Of a DNA stretch of 64,000 nucleotides, positions 54,427-63,290 are shown piece by piece. The translations under genes and the position numbers were made by a program. This DNA is from Thermomonas sp. (GTDB taxonomy: Bacteria > Pseudomonadota > Gammaproteobacteria > Xanthomonadales > Xanthomonadaceae): assembly GCF_023953935.1 (NCBI RefSeq), contig NZ_JAMLIW010000010.1:1-64000 (forward strand), in the 5' to 3' direction. Each line of letters starts with the position of its first letter. Positions within the stretch are counted from its first letter, which is position 1. The notes under the pieces are model-generated. The model was not told the origin of the DNA. It did not search any database and saw only the letters and a program-made list of their open reading frames with translations.

Positions 54427-56589
54427 TCAATCGACCCCCAGTTGTTCCAGCATGAAGGCGTACATCTCGGCCTGCTCGCGGTAGCGGCGGAAGCGGCCGG
54501 ATTTGCCGCCGTGGCCGGCGTCCATGTTGGTGCGGAAGACGACAGGTGCGGCAGAGGTGTTCACATCGCGCAGCCGCGCCACGTATTTCGCCGGCTCCCA
54601 GTATTGCACCTGCGAATCCCACAGCCCGGTGCCGACGAACATCGCCGGGTAGGCCTGCGCGCGCAGGTTGTCGTAGGGCGAATAGCCGAGGATGTAGTCG
54701 TAGTAGGTCTTGTCCTCGGGGTTGCCCCATTCGTCGTATTCGTTGGTGGTCAGCGGGATCGACGGGTCCAGCATCGTCGTCACCACATCGACGAACGGCA
54801 CCTGCGAGAGGATCACCCGGAACTTGTCCGGCGCCATGTTGGCCACCGCGCCCATCAGCAGGCCACCGGCGCTGCCGCCGTGGGCGGCGATACGGTTCGG
54901 TGCGGCGTAGCCTTCGCGCACCAGAAAATCGCGGACGTCGATGAAATCGGTGAAGGTGTTGACCTTCTTGAGCAGCTTGCCGTCCTCGTACCAGCGCCGG
55001 CCCAGTTCCTGGCCGCCGCGGACGTGGGCGATGGCATAGACCATGCCGCGATCGAGCAGGCTGAGCGTGCTGATCGAAAAGCCCGGATCCATCGATGCGC
55101 CATAGCTGCCGTAGCCGTACAGCAGCAGCGCGGCTTGACCGTTCTTTTCAAAGCCCTTGCGATAGACTAGCGAGACGGGGAGGCGGGTGCCGTCGCGCGC
55201 CGTCGCCCACAGCCGTTCGGTGACGTAGTTGGCCGGGTCGAAATCACCCAGCACCGGCTGGCGCTTGAGCAGGCGGCGTTCGCCGGTGGCCACGTTGAGC
55301 TCGTACACCGTGCCCGGGGTGGTCATCGAGGTGTAGCTGTAGCGCACCCAGGCGGTGCCAGGCTCGCTGTTGGTGGCCAGTCCCATCGAATAGGCCGGCT
55401 CGTCGGCGCGGACGAATTCCTCGCTGCCGTCGGCGCGCAGCAGGCGCACGCGCTCCAGCCCGCCGCTGCGTTCGGCAATCGCCGTGAAGCCGTCGAACAG
55501 TTCGAAATCCTCGATCAGCACGTCGTCGCGGTGGCCGATCCAGTCTTGCCAGTCCGTGCGCGATGTCGCACCGTCGGCGGCAGTGACGAGCTTGAAGTTG
55601 GTCGCGCCGTCGGCATTGGTGCGGATCACCCAGCGCCCGCCGAAGTGGTCGGCGTCATATTCCACGTCGCGCGCGCGCGGAGCGAGTACGGAAAACTGCA
55701 CGGGGTTTGCGGCCGGGGCGTAGCGCAGCTCGGAAGACAGCGTGCTGCTCATCGCGATGACGATGTAGCGCTCGTCGCGGGTGCGGTCGATCGCCAGATA
55801 ATAGTTGTCGTCGGTCTCCTCATAGACGACGGGGTCGTCCTTCGGATCGGTGCCGAGGACGTGTTTCTTCACCCGCACGGTGAGCAGGGTGTCCGGATCG
55901 TTTTCGATGTAGAACAGGGTGCGGTTGTCGTCGGCCCAGACCAGATCGCCGGAAACGCCGGGGATCGTTTCCGGATAATCGACGCCGGTGGCGAGGTTGC
56001 GGAAGCGGATCACGTGCTGGCGGCGGCCGTTGCTGTCCTCGGCCCAGGCCAGGGTCGTGTTGTCAGGGGACACCTCGTAGTCACCGACGTTGTAGTAGTC
56101 CTTGCCGGCGGCCAGCGCGTTGACGTCCAGCAGGATTTCTTCGCCCGTGAAATTGCCGGCGGCGTTGGCGGCCAGCAGGGAAGCCGCATCGACGCCGGGG
56201 CCGTCCTTGCGGCGCGCATGGATCGGGTAATCCTTGCCGGTTTCGAAACGGGCGTAATACCAGTACCCGCGTTCGCGGAAGGGCACGCTGGCGTCGTCCT
56301 GGCGGATGCGGGCGACGGTTTCGTCGTAGAGCTTGTCTTGCAGCGGTTTGGTTGGCGCCAGCACGGCGTCGGCGTAGGCATTTTCGGCGTTGAGATAGGC
56401 CAGCATCGCCGGGTTCTTGCGTTCGTCGTCGCGCAGCCAGTAGTACGGATCCTGCCGCTGCGCGCCGTGCGGCGCGGTGACGACGTGCGGGTGCTGCGCG
56501 GCGTCGGGCGGCGTGGGCAGGGTTTGGGCGTGGGCAGTTGGGCTCATGAACAAGAGGCTGGCAAGGGCAATGGCAAGGAGAGGCTTCAT
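54427..56589 (-). CDS. Secreted oligopeptidase B-like S9A serine peptidase
   Basis: 720 aa from the ATG at 56589. Signal peptide residues 1-21 (ending A-H-A). N-terminal seven-blade propeller (about 60-440), then an alpha/beta hydrolase domain with G-G-S-A-G-G (Ser about 573), D-S-Q-V-Q-Y-W-E-P-A-K with the catalytic Asp, and D-A-G-H-G-G-K-S-G-R with His. These are oligopeptidase B features; such enzymes cut small peptides after Arg or Lys. The leader puts it in the periplasm or outside, unlike cytoplasmic E. coli PtrB. Confidence 0.92.
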   Translation of the reverse strand: MKPLLAIALASLLFMSPTAHAQTLPTPPDAAQHPHVVTAPHGAQRQDPYYWLRDDERKNPAMLAYLNAENAYADAVLAPTKPLQDKLYDETVARIRQDDASVPFRERGYWYYARFETGKDYPIHARRKDGPGVDAASLLAANAAGNFTGEEILLDVNALAAGKDYYNVGDYEVSPDNTTLAWAEDSNGRRQHVIRFRNLATGVDYPETIPGVSGDLVWADDNRTLFYIENDPDTLLTVRVKKHVLGTDPKDDPVVYEETDDNYYLAIDRTRDERYIVIAMSSTLSSELRYAPAANPVQFSVLAPRARDVEYDADHFGGRWVIRTNADGATNFKLVTAADGATSRTDWQDWIGHRDDVLIEDFELFDGFTAIAERSGGLERVRLLRADGSEEFVRADEPAYSMGLATNSEPGTAWVRYSYTSMTTPGTVYELNVATGERRLLKRQPVLGDFDPANYVTERLWATARDGTRLPVSLVYRKGFEKNGQAALLLYGYGSYGASMDPGFSISTLSLLDRGMVYAIAHVRGGQELGRRWYEDGKLLKKVNTFTDFIDVRDFLVREGYAAPNRIAAHGGSAGGLLMGAVANMAPDKFRVILSQVPFVDVVTTMLDPSIPLTTNEYDEWGNPEDKTYYDYILGYSPYDNLRAQAYPAMFVGTGLWDSQVQYWEPAKYVARLRDVNTSAAPVVFRTNMDAGHGGKSGRFRRYREQAEMYAFMLEQLGVD

Positions 56590-56651
56590 GGATGGCGCCT
56601 GTTGCGGGAATTGCAATGGTGGGGTGGTGTATGTGACGGATCATGGCTGTT

Positions 56652-56684
56652 CCGTTCATGGTTCGACAAGCTCACCACGAACGG
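56652..56684. repeat. 33-bp REP-like hairpin repeat, copy 3
   Basis: CCGTTCATGGT...ACCACGAACGG around TCGACAAGCTC, in the 310-bp gap between the two S9 peptidase genes. Same orientation as copies 2 and 4. Confidence 0.8.
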
Positions 56685-56720
56685 AACCATTTGCATCGTG
56701 CCCGGTATCGTAATCCGTCC

Positions 56721-56761
56721 GTCCTGAGCCCTTCGACAGGCTCAGGACAGGCCTGTCGAAG
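56721..56761. repeat. Overlapping palindromes (GTCCTGAGCC type) between S9 genes
   Basis: GTCCTGAGCC (56721-56730) and GGCTCAGGAC (56739-56748) form a perfect 10-bp stem. CTTCGACAGGC (56731-56741) can instead pair with GCCTGTCGAAG (56751-56761). The two folds exclude each other. No gene is seen in 56590-56899 apart from these repeats. Confidence 0.75.
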
Positions 56762-56801
56762 GATGAACGGCAGAGCCAACGGACTCGGGCCTTGGCCGGT
56801 G

Positions 56802-56834
56802 CCGTTCATGGTTCGACAGGCTCACCACGAACGG
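56802..56834. repeat. 33-bp REP-like hairpin repeat, copy 4
   Basis: CCGTTCATGGT...ACCACGAACGG around TCGACAGGCTC, identical in form to copy 2. It is 66 bp downstream of the stop of the upstream S9 peptidase gene on the minus strand. Confidence 0.8.
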
Positions 56835-56899
56835 GAGGTGGGGGCCACGAACGGACGAGCCCTCCGATACCGAGTCAGGCTCGGCTTGCCCGGAAGCAG

Positions 56900-59005
56900 T
56901 CATTGCCTTCCTTGTCGCGCCAACCGATCCCACAGGAAGGTCCAGGCCAGCGCGCTCATGTGCGCGGCCTGGGCGTTGTCGGCGGCGCCGCCGTGGCCGC
57001 CTTCGATGTTCTCGTAGTAATGCACGTCCTTCCCGGCCGCTTCCATCTTCGCCATCATCTTGCGGGCATGCGCCGGGTGGACGCGGTCGTCCTTGGTCGA
57101 GGTCAGGAACAGCGTCGGTGGATAGGCCCGGCTGGCGTCGAACAGGTGGTAGGGCGAGAAGGTCTTGATGAAGTCCCAGTCGCTGGTATCGGGATCGCCG
57201 TATTCGGCCATCCACGAGGCGCCGGCCAGCAGGTGGCTGTAGCGCTTCATGTCCAGCAGCGGCACCTGCACCACAATCGCGCCGAATTTTTCCGGGTATT
57301 GGGTGAGCATATTGCCCATCAGCAGGCCGCCGTTGCTGCCGCCCATGGCGCCCAGGTGCGCGGGTGAGGTGATCCGGCGCGCGACCAGGTCGTCGGCGAT
57401 CGCGGCAAAGTCTTCATAGGCCTTGTGACGATTGGCCTTGAGCGCGGCCTGGTGCCAGCGCGGGCCGTATTCGCCACCGCCGCGGATATTGGCCAGCACA
57501 TAGACGCCGCCGCGCTCCAGCCAGGCCTTGCCGATCGCGCCCGAGTAGGACGGCGTCATCGAGATTTCAAAGCCACCGTAGCCGTACAGCAGGGTCGGCG
57601 CGGTCCCGTCGAACTTCCGATCCTTGGGCCGCACCACGAAGTACGGCACCCGGGTGCCGTCTTTCGACGTGGCGAAGTGCTGTTCGATCACTTCCTTCCA
57701 GGCATTGAAGAACTCGGGGTTGGACTTGAGCTTCTCCGGGGCCTGGCCGACCTCCACCAGCGACAGCGTCGTCGGGGAGAGGAAATCGGTGGTGGTCATC
57801 CACACTGCGTTGCTGTTATCCGGATCGACGGACGAAACCGTCACCGCACCGATCGGCGGCGCGCCGATGAAGTCCGATTTGCTCCAGGCGCCGGCGCCGG
57901 GGGTGAGCACGGAGAGTCGGTTCTTGACGTCTTCCATCACGTTCAGGACAAGATGATCGCGGGTCCAGCTGTAGCCCGCCAGCGCGGCGCGATCGGTGGG
58001 CGTGAACAGCGCGGAGAATTCGCGCTTGCCGGCCATGAAATCGTTGAAGTTCGTGGCGATCAGTGCGCCGGCCGGATAGGTCCTGCCGTCCGCCGTGTAC
58101 GGCTCGCGCAGCTCCAGCAGCAGCCAGTCCTTGTGCACGCTCTTTTGCGCCGAGTTGGGCGCATCGATCCGGGTCAGCGCACCGTCTGCGCTGCGCAGGT
58201 AGAGCTCATCGTTGTAGAAGGCCAGCGTGCGGCTGACGAAGTCGCGGGCGTAGCCGGGGGTGAAATCGTGGAAGGCGGCGATGTACATGTCGCCGGGTTG
58301 ACCGGTGTAGACGGTGCTGGCGCTTGCCATCGGCGTGCCGCGCTTCCAGACCTTGACGATGTTGGGATAGCCCGAGCTGGTCATCGTGCCCGGCCCGAAA
58401 TCGGTGAACACGTACACCGTGTTTTCGTCGATCCATGCCAGCCCGCCCTTGGCCTCGGGACGGAAGAAACCGCCTTCGACGAACTGCTTGCTGGTGAGGT
58501 CGAACTCGCGCGTGACGTCGGCATCCGAGCCGCCGGGCGAAAGCGCGATCAGGCAGCGCTGGTAGGCGGGCTTCAGGCAATCGGCGCCGTGCCAGACCCA
58601 CTGCTTGCCTTCGGCGGCGTTGAGCGCATCAAGGTCGAGCACGGTTTCCCACTGCGGCTCGGGCTTGCGGTATTCGGCCAGCGTGGTGCGCCGCCACAGG
58701 CCGCGCTGGTGCTGGGCGTCCTTCCAGAAATTGTAGTAGTAGTCGCCGATCTTCTCGACCCCCGGGATCTTGGCGTCGGAATCGAGAATGGCGCGGATCT
58801 CGCCTTCCAGTCGCTTGAACTCAGGCGATGCGGCAATGTCGGCCTCGGTTCGCGCATTGCGTGCGCGCACCCAGTCCAGCGCACGCTGGCCGGACACGTC
58901 CTCCAGCCAGGCATAGGGATCGTCGGTGGGCGGCGCCGTTTGCGCGGCTGCCGAGGCGGCGATGGCGAGGCTGGCGATCAGGCAGGCGCTGGAGAATTGG
59001 GACAT
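56900..59005 (-). CDS. Secreted prolyl oligopeptidase-family serine peptidase
   Basis: 701 aa. Signal peptide residues 1-22 (ending A-A-A-Q). Family start D-P-Y-A-W-L-E-D-V, then a propeller, then the hydrolase domain: G-Y-G-G-F, A-N-I-R-G-G-G-E-Y-G, G-G-S-N-G-G with Ser about 557, T-K-D-D-R-V-H-P with the catalytic Asp and E-G-G-H-G-G with His. Cleaves short proline-containing peptides in known relatives. It forms a head-to-tail pair with the oligopeptidase B gene, consistent with peptide-based nutrition. Confidence 0.92.
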   Translation of the reverse strand: MSQFSSACLIASLAIAASAAAQTAPPTDDPYAWLEDVSGQRALDWVRARNARTEADIAASPEFKRLEGEIRAILDSDAKIPGVEKIGDYYYNFWKDAQHQRGLWRRTTLAEYRKPEPQWETVLDLDALNAAEGKQWVWHGADCLKPAYQRCLIALSPGGSDADVTREFDLTSKQFVEGGFFRPEAKGGLAWIDENTVYVFTDFGPGTMTSSGYPNIVKVWKRGTPMASASTVYTGQPGDMYIAAFHDFTPGYARDFVSRTLAFYNDELYLRSADGALTRIDAPNSAQKSVHKDWLLLELREPYTADGRTYPAGALIATNFNDFMAGKREFSALFTPTDRAALAGYSWTRDHLVLNVMEDVKNRLSVLTPGAGAWSKSDFIGAPPIGAVTVSSVDPDNSNAVWMTTTDFLSPTTLSLVEVGQAPEKLKSNPEFFNAWKEVIEQHFATSKDGTRVPYFVVRPKDRKFDGTAPTLLYGYGGFEISMTPSYSGAIGKAWLERGGVYVLANIRGGGEYGPRWHQAALKANRHKAYEDFAAIADDLVARRITSPAHLGAMGGSNGGLLMGNMLTQYPEKFGAIVVQVPLLDMKRYSHLLAGASWMAEYGDPDTSDWDFIKTFSPYHLFDASRAYPPTLFLTSTKDDRVHPAHARKMMAKMEAAGKDVHYYENIEGGHGGAADNAQAAHMSALAWTFLWDRLARQGRQ

Positions 59006-59111
59006 GGCGGGCTCCGTGGCAAAGGCGTCAAACCGGGAACGCTAGCACGCAGCGGCGGAACCGCGGATGTCCTGAAGGTTGGCCGAAGGCCGGGAACGCC
59101 GCGCCCGTGGT

Positions 59112-59384
59112 TCAGGCGCGACGTGCTGAAGGCCGCGGGATGGCCGTCCGCCGAACGCGCTGACGGCGCGCCTGCGGGCGGCGGCGGCGCGGCAGTGCCC
59201 ATGCAATCTGCGGTTTCGCCAGCCGCAGCAAGCTCAGCCACGCCGCCAGCGGCATTCCGACCAGCCACAGCGGCAGCCAACCGATCCAGGCACTGCTGCC
59301 GCGCGCGGCGGGGATCAGGATGACGAGGGTTGCGCCAAGCAGAACACACTGGCGCAGGAACAGTTCAAGCGAGCGGCGGGACAT
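59112..59384 (-). CDS. Small membrane protein, unknown function
   Basis: 90 aa with two hydrophobic helices (about residues 10-27 and 33-54; W-I-G-W-L-P-L-W-L-V-G-M-P-L-A-A-W-L between and in them) and a long Arg-rich C-terminal tail. No named domain is recognised. It lies between the prolyl oligopeptidase and patatin genes, all on the minus strand. Confidence 0.55.
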   Translation of the reverse strand: MSRRSLELFLRQCVLLGATLVILIPAARGSSAWIGWLPLWLVGMPLAAWLSLLRLAKPQIAWALPRRRRPQARRQRVRRTAIPRPSARRA

Positions 59385-59445
59385 GGCGGTGCTCCGATGC
59401 TGGGAAAGCCAGCTTGCCGCGCCCGCGTCGCACGGATTGAGACGC

Positions 59446-60360
59446 TCAGAACCCCGCCGCGTCCAGCGCCTTTTCCGCTTCGCGGCGGCCGATCTCGATC
59501 AGTTCCGAGGCGCGCCAGAATTCGTAGAACTCGCAGGCGTCGCGCGGGATGCGGATCAGCAGGTCGGGCGGTTCCAGCGCCAGCTGCACCCGGCCGATGC
59601 GCTCTTGCATGGTGTCCAGCGCGCGCGACATCACTTCCATCAATTTGAAGTGGTGCTGCGGCGGCTTGGCTTCGTCGTCGCTGAAATGGCGCTCCACCCA
59701 ACGCCCGAGGATGCCGGGAGATTCCTTGGCATTTTCCGCAACCAGCTCGCGCACCGGATCGGCGGCCAGCTGCGGCGGCCGTGAGTGGATGTCGACCGCG
59801 ATCACCCGGTGCGGCCCGGCCAGCCGGGTGGCGGTGATCGGCAGCGGCGCCAGCAGGCCGCCATCGACCAGTTCCATGTCGCCGATGACCATCGGCGTGA
59901 AGATGCCGGGGATGGCGAACGAGGCGCGGATGGCATCCCAGAGATCGCCGCGGCGCAGCCAGACCTCGCGCTGGTGCATCAGGTCCACCGCCACGGCGGT
60001 GAAGTCGATGGGCAATTCCTCGATCCGCGGTTCGCCCACCACCTTGCGCAGGGTGCGCACCAGCTTCTCGCCGGTGAACATGGCCGGGCGACCGAACCCG
60101 GGATCGAGCAGGCGCAGCATCTCGGCGCGGCTGGTCGTCTGCATCCAGTGCATCAACTCGGGCAGCTTTCCTGCAGCGCAGGCGCCGCCGACCAGCGCGC
60201 CGCAGGAGGTGCCGGCAATCGCCCGGATCTGCATCCCGCGTTCCTGCAGCACTTCGATCACGCCAATCTGCGCCAGCCCGCGGGCACCGCCGGCGCCCAG
60301 CGCGAGTACGATGCTGCGGTCCTGGGCATTGTCCATGGCAGGTGCGTCGGTGGCGTTCAT
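59446..60360 (-). CDS. Patatin-like phospholipase, cytoplasmic
   Basis: 304 aa, no signal peptide. Oxyanion loop G-A-G-G-A-R-G-L-A-Q-I-G-V; nucleophile motif reads G-T-S-C-G-A instead of the usual G-T-S-A-G; the catalytic Asp is in V-D-G-G-L. The C-terminal part is helical (R-A-S-E-L-I-E-I-G). The start overlaps the WYL regulator stop by 4 nt (ATGA), so expression is probably tied to that regulator gene. Different from the lipoprotein patatin at 25379. Confidence 0.87.
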   Translation of the reverse strand: MNATDAPAMDNAQDRSIVLALGAGGARGLAQIGVIEVLQERGMQIRAIAGTSCGALVGGACAAGKLPELMHWMQTTSRAEMLRLLDPGFGRPAMFTGEKLVRTLRKVVGEPRIEELPIDFTAVAVDLMHQREVWLRRGDLWDAIRASFAIPGIFTPMVIGDMELVDGGLLAPLPITATRLAGPHRVIAVDIHSRPPQLAADPVRELVAENAKESPGILGRWVERHFSDDEAKPPQHHFKLMEVMSRALDTMQERIGRVQLALEPPDLLIRIPRDACEFYEFWRASELIEIGRREAEKALDAAGF

Positions 60361-61331
60361 GGCGCGTCTTCGTAGTTGCTGATCGCCAGCTGCAGCAGGG
60401 TGCGCAGCTGCATGCGCAGTGCCTTTGGTTCGACCAGTTCGGCGTCGGCACCGTAGTGCAGCACGTCCATCAGCAGTTCACGCGGGACCGAATACGGAAC
60501 CTTCAGCTCGTAGCGCCCGTCGGGCAGGAACTGGCCCTGCTGCTGCGAATGCCAGTGTTCCTCGGCGACCCAGCGCGCGGCCTTGGCGGAAAAGCGAATG
60601 GTCGCCCAGCCCTTGGGCGCGCCCGAGAAGATGCCGTAGCTGGACGCAAGATGGGCATTGAGTTCGGCGGCATCGAGGTCGCGGGCGCGGCCCTCGCCGG
60701 GCTTGGGAGCCGTGATTCGATCGAGCGAGAAGCTGCGCAGCGCTTCGCGATCATCGTCCCAGGCGTCGAGGTACCAGTTGTCGCGGTAGTGGGTCAGACG
60801 CTGCGGGCTGACGCTGCGCCGGGTTTTCTCGTCGGTGGAACGGGCGCGATAGTCGAAGCCGAGGGTGTGGCGTTCGAGCACCGCCGAGGCAACCAGGCGG
60901 AATACGTGCTCGTCGAGTTTTCGGGTGCGGTGCGGGATCACCCGGATCCGTTCCAGCGGCCAGCGCTTGCCGCCGGAATGTTCATCGAGCAGTCTGTCGA
61001 TGCGCTGCTGCAGCGGGGCCAGCACCTCCGCGAGCATGCCGCCGCCGCTGCGCGCCAGCAGTTGCTGCGCGGCCACCAGCGCGTGCAATTCCTCCGAGGT
61101 GAGCCACAGCCCCGGCAGTTCGAAACGTTCGGCTTCGGCCCGGTCGTAGCTGAAGCCGGCGTCGCCGTCGCCGATGACGGGCGCCATCAGCCCATCGCGC
61201 AGGAAGGCGAGGTCACGGTAGACGGTGGCGCGCGAGCAGCCCAGTTCGTCCTGCAGGTGAGCCACCGTCACCGGCCGGCGCGCGGCCTGAAACGTGCGGT
61301 GCATCGCGATGATGCGCTCATAGCGGTCCAT
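60357..61331 (-). CDS. YafY-family WYL-domain transcriptional regulator
   Basis: 324 aa from the ATG at 61331. N-terminal DeoR-like HTH (Y-E-R-I-I-A-M-H-R and C-S-R-A-T-V-Y-R-D-L), central WYL domain (D-N-W-Y-L-D-A-W and F-S-L-D-R-I) and C-terminal WCX region. Ligands of WYL domains are usually nucleotides or nucleic acid. The unit reads regulator then patatin; the SLC13 permease diverges from it. Confidence 0.9.
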   Translation of the reverse strand: MDRYERIIAMHRTFQAARRPVTVAHLQDELGCSRATVYRDLAFLRDGLMAPVIGDGDAGFSYDRAEAERFELPGLWLTSEELHALVAAQQLLARSGGGMLAEVLAPLQQRIDRLLDEHSGGKRWPLERIRVIPHRTRKLDEHVFRLVASAVLERHTLGFDYRARSTDEKTRRSVSPQRLTHYRDNWYLDAWDDDREALRSFSLDRITAPKPGEGRARDLDAAELNAHLASSYGIFSGAPKGWATIRFSAKAARWVAEEHWHSQQQGQFLPDGRYELKVPYSVPRELLMDVLHYGADAELVEPKALRMQLRTLLQLAISNYEDAP

Positions 61332-61454
61332 CGTGCGATTATGCGTCAGCAGCACGGGGATGTGGCCATGGTCGGCACGTGCCTGCCGATCGCCACAGTG
61401 GCGCCATCCGGGCGCCGCGAATGGCGCCTTTGGATCCGGGGACCCGCACACCAC

Positions 61455-63233
61455 ATGCATTGGCAGGCTTGGGCAACGCTCGCGATCATCGCCATGGCGA
61501 TGGTGGCATTCGCCAGCGAGAAAATCCGCATCGACATGGTGGCGCTGGTGGTGCTGGCGCTGCTGGTGGCGCTGGGGATCGTCGACATCGACGAAGCGCT
61601 CAGCGGGTTTTCCAACGAGGCCACGGTGACGGTGGCGGCGATGTTCGCGCTCAGCCTGGGCATCGAGCGCTCCGGCGCGCTGGAACCGCTGGGGCAAATG
61701 CTCTCGCGCATCCGCAAACCGTGGCTGCTCACCCTGGCGCTGATGGTGACGATCGCGCCGATGGGGGCGTTCGTGAAGAACATCGCGCTGGTGGCCACCT
61801 TCCTGCCGCTGGCGCTGCGGGTCTGCACGCGCTCAGGCACTTCGCCGGCGCGGGTGCTGATGCCGATGGCGTTTGCCGCGCAGATGGGCGGGGTGTGCAC
61901 CCTGATCGGTACCTCGTCCAACCTGTTGACCAACAGCCTGGCGGTGAAGAGCGGCCTGCCGGAGTTCGGCGTGTTCGAGTTCACCAAGCTCGGCGCCATC
62001 CTCGCTGTGGTCGGCATCGCCTACCTGATGTTGCTCGGGCGCTGGCTGCTGCCGAAGCAGGCGAACACCCTGCTGGGCGCGGTCGGTGATGGCGAGGGCA
62101 TCGGGAAATACGTGACGGAATTGCGCATCACCGCCGATTCGCCGCTGCGCGGAACCACGATTGCCGATGCCCGGATCATTGAATTGCACGGGGTCTTCCC
62201 GCTGGAGTTGCTGCGCGGCAACGAAAAGATGTGGTCGCCGCGCTTCCAGAAGCTGGAGCGTCACGACGTGCTGCTGGTGCGCGGGGATTGGGAGAAGATC
62301 GAGGCGTTTCGCCAGAACATGAAGCTGGTGTATCCGCGCGAGCCGCACTACGCCGGCCCGGATGACCGCCCGCGGGTGCTGGTGGAGATGATGGTGGCGC
62401 CGGCCAGCGCGGCGGAAAGTCGGCACCTGTCCGACCTCGACCTGGGCTGGCGCTACGACGGCGGCGTGCTGGCCATCCACCGCCGCGGCCACCTTCTGCA
62501 CGACTCGCTGGGCGAGGTGGAGCTGGCGGTCGGCGACGTCCTGCTGCTGTTGACCGAAGAAGATCGCCTGCCGGTACTGCGCGCGGATGACCGCTTCATC
62601 GTGCTGGGCCAGCGCAGCAGCCGGCGGCACCGGTCATGGCGCAAGGCCTGGCTGGCGGTGGGCACCATGGTCGCGGTGGTGGTGGCCTCGGGGATGCACT
62701 GGATGCCGATTCCCGCCGCGGCCATTTGCGGCGCGGTCGCGATGGCGGCCTTCGGCTGCTACGGGCACAAGGACGTTTACGAGGCGATGGACTGGAAGAT
62801 CATCGTCCTGCTCGGCGCGATCCTGCCGCTGGGGATCGCGATCGAAAAGACCGGGGTGGCGCATGAGCTGGTGGCGGCGAGCATGCAGTTGCTCGGCGAT
62901 CATGGCCCGCTGGCGGCCCTGCTGCTGGTCTACCTGCTGACCGCGGTGCTGACCGAATTCATGGGCCACAACCCGTCGGTGGTGCTGATGGTGGGGATCG
63001 CCATCTCGGTGGCGCAGTCGGTGCAGGCCGATCCGCGCCCGTTCATCGTGGCGGTGGCGTTCGCCGCCGCCACCTCGTTCGCCACGCCGGTCGGGTATCC
63101 CACCAACACCATGGTCTATTACGCGGGTGGCTACCGATTCACCGACTTCATGAAGGTGGGCATCCCGCTGATCGCCATCTTCTGCGCGATCTCGATGTGG
63201 CTGATCCCGCAATTCTGGCCGTTCCATCCGTAG
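61455..63233 (+). CDS. SLC13-type permease with two RCK_C (TrkA_C) domains
   Basis: 592 aa from the ATG at 61455; the frame is open far upstream on the strand opposite the regulator, which is not coding. Membrane helices in two halves (about 1-205 and 395-592) with G-T-S-S-N-L-L-T-N and F-A-T-P-V-G-Y-P-T-N-T-M as the pseudo-symmetric hairpins of the divalent-anion:sodium symporter fold. Between them lie two TrkA_C-like soluble domains (about 215-375). Substrate unknown: dicarboxylates, sulfate or another anion are all possible. Confidence 0.88.
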   Translation: MHWQAWATLAIIAMAMVAFASEKIRIDMVALVVLALLVALGIVDIDEALSGFSNEATVTVAAMFALSLGIERSGALEPLGQMLSRIRKPWLLTLALMVTIAPMGAFVKNIALVATFLPLALRVCTRSGTSPARVLMPMAFAAQMGGVCTLIGTSSNLLTNSLAVKSGLPEFGVFEFTKLGAILAVVGIAYLMLLGRWLLPKQANTLLGAVGDGEGIGKYVTELRITADSPLRGTTIADARIIELHGVFPLELLRGNEKMWSPRFQKLERHDVLLVRGDWEKIEAFRQNMKLVYPREPHYAGPDDRPRVLVEMMVAPASAAESRHLSDLDLGWRYDGGVLAIHRRGHLLHDSLGEVELAVGDVLLLLTEEDRLPVLRADDRFIVLGQRSSRRHRSWRKAWLAVGTMVAVVVASGMHWMPIPAAAICGAVAMAAFGCYGHKDVYEAMDWKIIVLLGAILPLGIAIEKTGVAHELVAASMQLLGDHGPLAALLLVYLLTAVLTEFMGHNPSVVLMVGIAISVAQSVQADPRPFIVAVAFAAATSFATPVGYPTNTMVYYAGGYRFTDFMKVGIPLIAIFCAISMWLIPQFWPFHP

Positions 63234-63244
63234 CGCGGGCAAGC

Positions 63245-63275
63245 GCCGGGAGAGGTGCAGGCACCCTTCCGGCGT
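63245..63275. terminator. Hairpin between convergent SLC13 and glnA genes
   Basis: CGCCGG...CCGGCG extended by GAG-GGTG against CACCCTT with one bulged A; stem of about 13 bp, 4-nt loop, no T-run. It sits midway between two converging stop codons and may act as a bidirectional stop. Confidence 0.4.
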
Positions 63276-63290
63276 TGCGCGGTTCCTGCT

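Noticed and set aside
57425-59323. A 632-codon open frame on the plus strand
   Set aside because: It is antisense to the prolyl oligopeptidase gene, with no recognisable domain.
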